In this document: positions 47,172 through 64,000 of the stretch, piece after piece | How positions within the stretch are numbered: the stretch's first letter is position 1 | How the letters are laid out: each line of letters begins with the position of its first letter | DNA from: Syngnathus acus | Taxonomy: Eukaryota > Chordata > Actinopteri > Syngnathiformes > Syngnathidae | Length of the DNA: 64,000 nt | Reading direction: 5' to 3' | Assembly (NCBI RefSeq): GCF_901709675.1 | Contig: NC_051102.1 | Location: 10,921,412 to 10,985,411 of the forward strand | Translations under genes and position numbers: made by a program | Notes under the pieces: generated by a model | Told to the model about the DNA's origin: nothing | The model's input: only the letters and a program-made list of their open reading frames with translations | Database searches by the model: none

Positions 47172-47763
47172 TGGATAGGATACAATATCATTCATTGTGG
47201 ATTTCAACAATGTCACTTACCTTATTTTAAGGACAAAGTAGCCTTTTTCATCCCTGGGGCAAACGGTAGCATTTGTCCATTTCATCTTGTTTCGCCGTCT
47301 TTTCCCTTGGGAAGCCTTCATCTCTGGGGGGGAAGAAGAAGAAGAAAAAAAAAAAGTTAACTTTCAAAGCAGGTCACGCTAAATACTGCTGATTGTTAAC
47401 TACTACTAGACTGGCTCGGGCCGCAACATGGTGGAAGGATCACGAGGTTTCAAACATTGAAGATTAGCCGTGGCTAACTTTTTAATGATGTGCTTTAGCG
47501 GTGAGTATTCGCACACACCCTTTTTTTATTTTTTTTATTAGCTTAAGCCGTGCGTTGTTCGAATCGCTTGCGTGCATCGTGGCGACCTCGTGCAAGGACT
47601 TCCGTCAAAAATCAACAGTTTCACGATGTAAACGTTATATGAACCAAATCAAATGTTTTCATCGACAAAAGGTTTCAAACAACCAGTGTAGTATTAAATG
47701 CTGCAAGTTCAGCTGCAGGGACTCACTTGCAATGTAGCACTGGTTGAAGGGAGAGGAAAGAGC

Positions 47764-48248
47764 GGAAGTTACGTGCTGTGTAATATACTGTCTGTCGCTG
47801 TGCATTGTGGGAAAAGTGGGACGGCTTCAAAAAATGCCCAATGACAGACAAATCGTCCTTCAACGCACAGACTGGCCGAGTCAAATGCATTGCTGGAGAA
47901 GAGAGCATGTTTACAAATGTCGATACGTTAGCCAGAAAACTCATTTATGATATGTAACTATTGGTCAATCCACAAATTCCATAAAGCAACCTTTATTAGA
48001 ACAAGAAACAGACTGATATTTGGAGCCAAAACGAGGACATGATTTGTTTTTTATTCCAGGATGACATTTGTACATGAGATTTTCATCATTTGGCTCACAT
48101 TTTGTTGCTGTGTGCCATTTGTTTGAAGGGTTCCGACTGAATTCTATTTAGCAAGGCCATCAAGTGACATCAAGGCATATTCAATTGAAAGAAAAAATGA
48201 GTTATTTTAACATTGTATTTCTTTTACACATAAAAAAATCATTCAGGT
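47764..48248. other. Spacer: host-gene promoter and acadm 3' UTR
   Basis: The left part should contain the promoter of the minus-strand host gene. The right part is the acadm 3' UTR, with a minus-strand AATAAA at 48050-48055 about 195 bp after the acadm stop. No further gene was seen. Confidence 0.5.
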
Positions 48249-51218
48249 TTATTTCTTGGCTCTTGCCAGGTGTTCACGGGCAATAATGAGTCTCTGGATC
48301 TGAGCGGTGCCTTCGTAGATCTAAAAAAAGAAAGAAAAACTAAAGTGGCTCATGTTCTCTCTCTCATTTGAATAAATGGACACAAGCAACAACAACAACA
48401 ACAACAACAACAAAATATCTGCGGTAAATTAACCTGCAGAGACTGTGTGTACCAAGAAAGAAAAAATAAATAAATCACTCATATCTATTCTGTCTATCAT
48501 GCCAAAAAAAGTACTTCAATCCCAAAGAAAGCATTTTCACTTGCAAAACATCACCCACCTGGTAGATCTTGGCATCGCGCATCAGCTTCTCCACAGGGTA
48601 CTCGCTGTTGAAGCCGTTTCCGCCAAACACCTGCACGGCGTCTGAGGCCACCTGGTTGGCAATGTCGCCGGCGAAGGCCTTGGCGATGGAGGCGTAATAG
48701 GTGTTGCGGCGGCCGCGATCCACCTCCCAGGCGGAGCGCTGGTACGCCATGCGCGCCAGCTCCACCTTCATGGCCATCTCGGCCAACAGGAAGGAGATGG
48801 CCTGGTGCTGGCAAAAAAGATCCCATTCTACTGCTGCTGATGCAATTCATAGACATTTGCCTTTGTTCCCTTCGGAACCAACCTCAGCAATGACTTTGCC
48901 AAACGTTTTCCTCTCCAAAGCGTAGGCGGTGGCTTCGTCCAGTGCCCTCTGAGCCAGGCCGGTGGCTCCGGCTGCCACCTGTGCAACACATCGCATCTAA
49001 TCCACGTTCAAATAAGGCAACGCGGGCGTCACGTGACTCACGGGTGGCCGAGTCTTGTCAAAGGCGCCCATGGCGATCTTGAAGCCGGCGCCCTCGCCGA
49101 TCAGGACGTTCTCCTTTGGAATCCTCACGTCCTCAAAAGTGATGCCTCGTGTGTCGGAACACCTCTGGCCCATGTTCATTTCCTGCCATCCTCAGGAAGA
49201 CAATTCAATTTGCTCGGGAACGTCTTATGCCGTCGGTGCTTGTCTTAACAATCAGAAGTTGAATCGGTGATTACACGAGCTCAAATGTTTTGATCGAAAG
49301 CGGATGTGTGCTAGCTTACTTTGGACTGAGACCAAGAGGATATGGTAAATCTCACCTTCCTTCCAATTTGTATTCCGGGCGTGTCTGCATCCAGAATGAA
49401 GCCAGTGAAAGCCTTGTTTGTGGCACATTTGGGATCAGCGTCAGTGCGGGCCAGCAGGAAGTACCTGGGAACACAAGAAGAAATGAAAGCCCATCCACAG
49501 AAAATGGACGGCCGTGTCATCGCCTAAGTGCACAATACTTAGACAAACTTTATTGTCATTTTGTCAACACTAGGTGTACACAAAACGAAATTTCGTTGCA
49601 TACGGCTTTCAACAATGTAGTGGTATTGCGGCTGGTTAAAAAGTGACATTCTATATAAAAATACCAGTTGGCCTTGCCGCCGTTTGTGATCCACATCTTC
49701 TGGCCGTTGACCACGTACTCGTCGCCAGTCTTCACCGCCCGCGTCTTGACGCCCGCCACGTCTGAGCCCGCCCCCGGCTCAGTGACACAGTAGGCCTGTG
49801 GGGGGGGGCATCAGGTGAGCAATCTGTATTCATTCCTGGGGTTCCAGGATGACATGAAAATGTACTTACACACATAAGAGGCTCCTCAGTCATCCTGCCC
49901 AGATATTTCTTCTTCTGTGCCTCATTACCAGCAATAATAACAGGCATTTGCTGTTGGGCACAAATATGCTTAATCATCCACTTTACAATTCAAAGGACAC
50001 ATTCGAATGTGAAAGTGTTTGCCAGGCAGGCCTCGGGCAAAAACCATGAAGAGCTCTCACTCCAAGAGAATTGGCCTCGATGGCAGTTTGGACTCCCGTG
50101 CAACCGTAGGCCAGCTCTTCCGTGATGAGGCAGTTGTCGAAGATGGACAAGCCCATCCCACCTTAGGTTTTAATTGTGCATAATTCAAAGTTCAATAAAA
50201 ATGGACATGCTGTAAATGCGTCACGCAAACTGACCATACTGCTCTGCTATGTGACCATTCATCAAACCCAGCTCCCATGCTTTCTTGATGATAGGTACTG
50301 GGTACTGCAAACACAAAATCCAATCAAGTCAAATTATAATGCGTTCTACACACCGCCTCATCCTGGAAGAGACTCACCTCCCCGGTTTTGTCGTAGTGCG
50401 CCGCGTGCGGAAGGATTTCCTCGCGCGCAAACTTGCGAGCAAGCTGTTGGAACTCCCGCTGTTGATCCGTTAACTCTGCGAAACAGAGAAGAAATTCTCC
50501 CAATGGACGGCATACATACACATGTCTATATTGTGTTGTGCCACAGATTTGCGAGGCATGATTGGGGGAAAATATTTTTGAGTCATGTCAATAAAAGCAA
50601 AAACAGTGTTTGCTTTTGAAATACAAATGGATGCAAACACAAAGGACTCCGTTGAAAATGTAAAATATTGATGACTGCGAGTTATGTCCAAGCAATTTTA
50701 CAAGAGTAAATCCTGAGTGATGGTGAACAATGCAATGGAAAAGAGTAAGAAGGTCGACAAAAAGTCTGAAAAGTGAAGGTGCCGAGACCACCCACCCACC
50801 AAACGAGAAGCCGGTAGCCGCTGCAGCGTTCTCCCCGGAGATTTTGGATTCGGCGGCGGCGGCACTGGAGCTCTGGAGCCGAGCAACACCGCAGCGCAGC
50901 CCTCCTCTGAGTACCTGGGAGTAAAGGTGGATAGTGCTACTTCAGTCCCATCATAGCTATGAATGCCATGAAGGCGTTTTGACCTGGTTATTAATAGCAT
51001 TTAAGGCGCGCTGGAACATGAAATGCAGTTGAAACAAACGTTCCAAACAAGCTAACGTATGTGAACGTACTTCGGTATCGAGCGCGCGCGTCGGTGTCTT
51101 GACGCGTCACACAAGAGAGACAACAAGCACAAGGTACCCTCAGTCACAATGTCGATTGTGCTGTATATACAAGTAGACATTGGTTTGAAAAAGAAACACT
51201 CACCTTACTCAAGAGCAT
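48249..51218 (-). CDS. acadm: Medium-chain acyl-CoA dehydrogenase, mitochondrial
   Basis: Catalyses the first FAD-dependent step of mitochondrial beta-oxidation for medium-chain acyl-CoAs and passes electrons to ETF. Exon 1 encodes only MLLSK (ATG 51218-51216). Exon 2 (about 50815-50917) adds an Arg/Ser/Ala-rich presequence fitting mitochondrial import. The family sequence follows: [126 protein letters not shown], and [17 protein letters not shown]. The last exon (48249-48320) has [17 protein letters not shown], whose Glu is the catalytic base. Agreement with human ACADM is nearly complete. Confidence 0.96.
49538..49605 (-). mobile_element. Short retroposon tail fragment
   Basis: On the minus strand it reads as CGAAATTTCGTT followed by TGACAATAAAG-type sequence, resembling the 3' end of a teleost LINE or SINE. 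It lies in an acadm intron and is too short for a family call. Confidence 0.4.
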
Positions 51219-51970
51219 CGTTGCTACTTCTACTTACACAACACTCGACAACGACAGACAGACCGACCGACCGCTCGTCCAATCACAGCGGCGTGTTCAG
51301 TCAGGTGACCCACGGTGATCCTAAACGTGAACTTTCCCCTAGTCGTTGTGGCTTACCTAATCTTGTCCACCCTTCAAACGTCTTTTCTAACAAGACTTGA
51401 CGGGCCGACCGGGGTGTGGGGGATCAAATAAGGCCACATTTGTGGAAACACAAATGTCAGGTTAGTCATGTCAAATAGGACTAACGCACGTATTTGCATA
51501 GGAATACAAATCCTTCCCAAGATGCCACATCATCTTAACGGCATTTCTGTATTTGAGGTATCTGTAGTAGTGTCTAATGCCCTCAAAGTTGTCTTGTTTA
51601 AGTTTTAGCAGCAGTAAAGGTTTAAGATCAGATGGGGATCCAAATGAATGCAATTCTGGCACCCTTGATTATGTCGATTCTGTGCTCTGGATTCAGGCAG
51701 TGGGTGGGCATGCTTGCTATACTGTATGGCTTTTTAGCAAAACAATCTCAGAAGAAGTAAAAGACAAGTGAAAACATTTTGTAGTCTTTGCATTCTTGAC
51801 AAAGTTGATATATTATACAATTTAACGTATCATGGCAACATTTCGTAAGCCCTTTTGTTTAATATTGGTACATGATTTTGCACAGACTTGAAATCTGAGC
51901 ATTACATCCAGAGTAAAGGCCAGGACAAAAGTAACATTTGTTATTTTTCATTTATTGGCATATGAAACAT
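51219..51970. other. Spacer between acadm promoter and rps8 3' end
   Basis: Contains the acadm upstream region (51219 to about 51400) and the rps8 polyadenylation signal (minus-strand AATAAA, 51951-51956), which lies only about 15 bp after the rps8 stop. No additional gene. Confidence 0.6.
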
Positions 51971-54128
<2,158 letters not shown>

Positions 54129-55006
54129 CTCAGGCGCCGGCTAGAAAGAGGAATCGCAAGGCATTATGGGACGGCTTCTAGCCATGTCGTCTCGCGACAT
54201 TTTACGTCAAGCGAGATTTGACGCGACACCATTTTTTCATGCTTGGATATCATTTTGATATAATAAAATATAATGCATGCTATGTTGAATTTACTGGAAG
54301 TGTATTGATGAAATGTCGGCGAACATTTCTCAACATAATTCTCTCATTCACAGAGTTTCTCTGACTACAAATTGACGTCATAACAAAATCCGAATAACCT
54401 TTTGAAATGACATTGAACGGCAAATTTTAATCAGAGGTGGCTTTGTGTCCCCAAACGTATTTTTTACAATGATACATCTCAAAAAAATTCCACCTGTTGC
54501 TAAACGTAACCCTTAATTCATAAACAATCATCATATCTTCTTGAGATAGTCACACAAACTTCCTGAAGTTTCCTGAACTCGCTCCCCCTTTCAGCGTAGC
54601 GTCCTGTTCTTGCTGTATGCTCACTGGCTCGGTTTTGCCCCTCATATTCAATGGGTTATTGGTCTGTTTTTATTCATCGCTCATTTTATTTTATTTATTA
54701 TTTATTATTTATGGTTTGTGCCTTCTTGTTTTTGTTTTGTGTCGCCTACTTGTATGTCTCGTCACCGTGGGATGGAGGAAACGGAATTTCGGTTTCTTTG
54801 TGTGTCTTGACATATGAAGGGATTGACAATAAAGCTGACTTTGACTTTGACAAACGATAATGCACAGGCAGGGGTCACGAGATAAATTCAAGTTTTCATT
54901 TATACTTCTTTATTATTATTTTCCTCTATTATTTACAGCTGTGATAACTTGGCAGTTATTCCATTTCAAAAGTGATGAGTGTGCAGCGGAACTCATCGGG
55001 GAGTGG
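54129..55006. other. Spacer: rps8 promoter and hectd3 3' UTR
   Basis: The rps8 promoter lies just above 54128. The hectd3 stop at 55007 is followed on the minus strand by AATAAA at 54909-54914, about 95 bp downstream. A retroposon tail occupies the middle (see 54560-54857). No gene otherwise. Confidence 0.6.
54560..54857 (+). mobile_element. LINE-like 3' tail insertion
   Basis: Carries TCTCGTCACCGTGGGAT, then GAATTTCGGTTTCTTTGTGT, then GACAATAAAGCTGACTTTGA and a terminal TGACTT repeat, the same block order as the minus-strand element at 17016-17275. The left border is uncertain. No reverse transcriptase frame remains. Confidence 0.6.
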
Positions 55007-59993
<4,987 letters not shown>

Positions 59994-60894
59994 GATGATG
60001 GTTGAGATGGATGGGAGCGGCAGTCAGATGTCATGACCACACGCTCCTCACTGTTTGCGCTGTGACCCCCACCTGGCAAATGAAACAAAAAGGAAATTTC
60101 TGAGCGTCATCAACCACAAAAGCGGCAGTCACGCGCAGGGTGCTGCTTTTAAACTGTTACAGAGAGTCTAAAGGTGAATCCGGTGAGCACATCGTGGCAA
60201 TAAAACGAGCAATTCATCGAGGAAGCTAACGCAGCAAGCTAGCACTGCGCTGTAAAATGAGCAACCCAGAAATCTCCAAAATCATAACAACGGAACATTG
60301 AGCATATAAAAATGACTTGTTGCCAAATATATTTTTCTATGTGACTCAGTATTCTTCTACATACCGCCAATGACCGCCAGCGCTTTATGTTGAGTCGGTG
60401 TTGATTGAGTGGAGACGTGACGGTACGCTACGGAAGTGCTTTAAATACTTTTGACCCGCCCGACTTCCCGTACCTAAAGTTGCAGGCGATCTTGTTATTT
60501 TTGTGTCGTTATTTATGTTAAAAAAAAAAACTAAACAGAAATAACAAAATATATATACATAGTTCCCAAGCAGTGCAATGCGCTAAGATATAAGGTGGAT
60601 AAAGCAACATTAACATAAAGATAAATACTGTCACATGTTATCTTAATTAGTGTACTTCTTCCCTTTTAATTTACTAGCGGTTGGAAAATGGAAAAATTTA
60701 GGGTTTCATGTCAAGATTAGTGTTTCGGAACGAATGTGTTTTTTAGCCAGGGCAAAAAGTACCATTATTACACTTGCACTTCGCCTTCCGAGCTGCTGGT
60801 GGCAGCAGAACGCCTCCTGCCTCCCCATCACGGTTGTTGACATCAATCGAAGAAGATAAGGCCGCTGTCGCTTGATCATGAGTCAAATTTCGGC
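59994..60894. promoter_or_regulatory. Divergent interval between hectd3 and rabggtb
   Basis: About 0.9 kb between two head-to-head genes. It should hold the hectd3 non-coding exon and both promoters. The hectd3 coding exon begins after a TTTGCCAG acceptor near 60073. No TATA box or further gene was recognised. Confidence 0.5.
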
Positions 60895-62858
<1,964 letters not shown>

Positions 62859-63949
62859 CCCTCGTGTGCTAGTGTCTTACACTCGCACGCACACACAAGT
62901 TGTCATCACTGAACATTCCTGTATGCAAAACTTCTAGTAATGTTCAACTCCTAAATAACGCATGGACTCTCGCGCCCATCAATGTAGACGAACATCTTTC
63001 TTAAAATGGCTCATTACAGTATGCAGATTAAATGGTTACTTTAATGTTTATCATCTGTCCAAAGGTCATTTAGTGTGAATATGTAACTTATTTGGTTGCT
63101 TCGAGCAATAAATGTTTCAATCCGCAGTGTGTTGCTTGTATTCTGGCATGCACCACCAGATGGCACTGTTACCATACCAGACATTGTAAAAGACCCCAGT
63201 GATCGTAATGAGCATAGTCATGGTAATGCGATGGACAAACATCAGCGATAACGCTGAGCCATCACTCTTGTTGTCTTTGCCACAGTAGAGCAATTTAATA
63301 CGTTATTATAATAAAGCAGCCAGTCTGCACTCAAACTTCAAGTCGCAAGTTTTGATTGCATCCGAGTACAAAACATCAAAGTGGCCAGCAAGGTGGGGTA
63401 GGGCTTCACATTTTGGTTTGAAATTAGTGGTGAAGGTTACGATTAATGTAAATCTCAAATTAGGATAAGAAGTCAAGATTACGATGAGAATTTCAGGCAA
63501 TGACTAGGATTCAGGACATAGTTAGCGTTTCAATCCAGGTTTAGTATTTCAAGACAGTGGCTTTCAAAATGATCATTTCAGGCCAAGATTAGGGTTAAAA
63601 CTTCGGGTTTCATATTCCTGTTAGGGTTCTGAATCCGATCCCAACCCTCACTGACAGGAAGCGGACCCCAACCACGTGACTTGCGCTCAGACAAGAGGCG
63701 AACAGGAGGATGAGTGGGCGGGTCCTTTTACGCGTGTGGACCAATCAGATCGCAAATAACTTCTCGCAGCAGCAGCTCCACTAAGGAGGAGGGATGGAAG
63801 AAAAAAAGGGCCGCAGAGGAGACGAATAACGGTACCGACCCTCGAGCTGGTTCTTAGCCTTTTTTTCTCCTGCACCGAATGTCGCGGGGGACCTTTCATG
63901 GCGTCGCGGCGCTGCTGACGAGCGTTCAAAGAGCATCGTGGAAATAAAG
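62859..63949. other. Spacer between rabggtb and the edge gene
   Basis: The first 250 bp are the rabggtb 3' UTR. The remainder to about 63.65 kb is AT-rich with degraded TTAGGGTT-like words, then GC richness rises before 63950, consistent with a promoter. No additional gene recognised. Confidence 0.5.
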
Positions 63950-63967
63950 ATGGCCTGGATTTGGAAG
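63950..63967 (+). CDS. Putative first coding exon of an unidentified gene (MAWIWK)
   Basis: ATGGCCTGGATTTGGAAG followed directly by GTGAGC, an initiator in reasonable context (AAGATGG) and a consensus donor, preceded by a GC-rich promoter-like stretch. Six residues are too few to identify the protein; a short Trp-rich start could open a signal peptide. The gene would continue right of the window. Confidence 0.4.
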
Positions 63968-64000
63968 GTGAGCGATTGAATGGAGGGAGACGGACGGGCA

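Larger units (their letters stand above)
45850..47763 (-). ncRNA. Putative snoRNA host gene (spliced, no long ORF)
   Basis: Minus-strand exons, with consensus splice sites, are proposed at 47763-47727, 47323-47221, 46825-46780, 46558-46497, 46249-46210 and from 45959 down. The joined message has no conserved frame: the ATG in the second exon gives only about 34 codons before a stop in the third. Four of its introns contain a structured RNA candidate. In three of them the RNA ends about 70 nt before the 3' splice site (46030 against 45960, 46321 against 46250, 46632 against 46559), the usual spacing for intron-processed snoRNAs. Exon 1 starts in a pyrimidine run (CTCTTTCCTCTCCC), like the 5'TOP starts of known snoRNA hosts. 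TTCCCACAATGCAC upstream resembles a ZNF143 site. The 3' end was not located. Confidence 0.6.

Noticed and set aside
46887-47216. A 109-codon minus-strand open frame in the host-gene intron
   Set aside because: It overlaps the structured RNA candidate, has no recognisable protein similarity and spans the proposed donor at 47220. RNA structure explains the region better, though a coding origin is not fully excluded.
63600-63645. Interstitial telomere repeat near 63.6 kb (words like TTAGGGTT)
   Set aside because: Only isolated degenerate units occur, with no tandem array.

Overview
The window is nuclear DNA of a ray-finned fish, most likely a percomorph teleost. Every protein gene is split into short exons with GT-AG introns, the recognised proteins are closely vertebrate-like, and the introns and spacers carry CA/CCCT microsatellites, a tRNA-derived SINE, LINE 3' tails and a palindromic transposon remnant. 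This is eukaryotic sequence, so there are no operons or CRISPR arrays. Exon limits were read by eye from splice consensus and reading frame.

Layout. (1) 1-18.66 kb, minus strand: two tandem paralogous genes. Each has a C-terminal unit with an acidic tryptophan-rich exon; in the second copy this is followed by an apolipoprotein-L-type membrane domain exon, while the first copy runs off the left edge before that point. Both have long arrays of tiny frame-preserving exons alternating a basic 'GMFKK' module with an acidic Ser/Asp/Asn module. (2) 19.56-34.71 kb, minus: tep1 (TROVE, DUF4062, NACHT and WD40 domains), a telomerase- and vault-associated protein. (3) 35.84-42.56 kb, plus: an N-myristoylated ZNRF-type RING E3 ligase. 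(4) 43.22-45.85 kb, plus: a bestrophin, probably best4. (5) About 45.85-47.76 kb, minus: a spliced transcript with no long ORF that appears to be a snoRNA host gene, with a structured RNA candidate in each of four introns. (6) 48.25-51.22 kb, minus: acadm. (7) 51.97-54.13 kb, minus: rps8, with four intronic box C/D snoRNAs. (8) 55.01-59.99 kb, minus: hectd3. (9) 60.90-62.86 kb, plus: rabggtb. (10) At the right edge, the probable first coding exon (MAWIWK) of an unidentified plus-strand gene.

The genes do not form one pathway. rps8 and the adjacent host gene both feed ribosome and RNA modification through intronic snoRNAs, and both show 5'TOP-like starts. hectd3 and the ZNRF gene are unrelated ubiquitin ligases. 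acadm works in mitochondrial beta-oxidation and rabggtb in Rab prenylation. The gene order joins two blocks that are separate on human chromosome 1p (BEST4/RPS8/HECTD3 and ACADM/RABGGTB). The two least described items are the tandem APOL-domain genes with alternating exon arrays and the snoRNA host gene at 46-47.7 kb.
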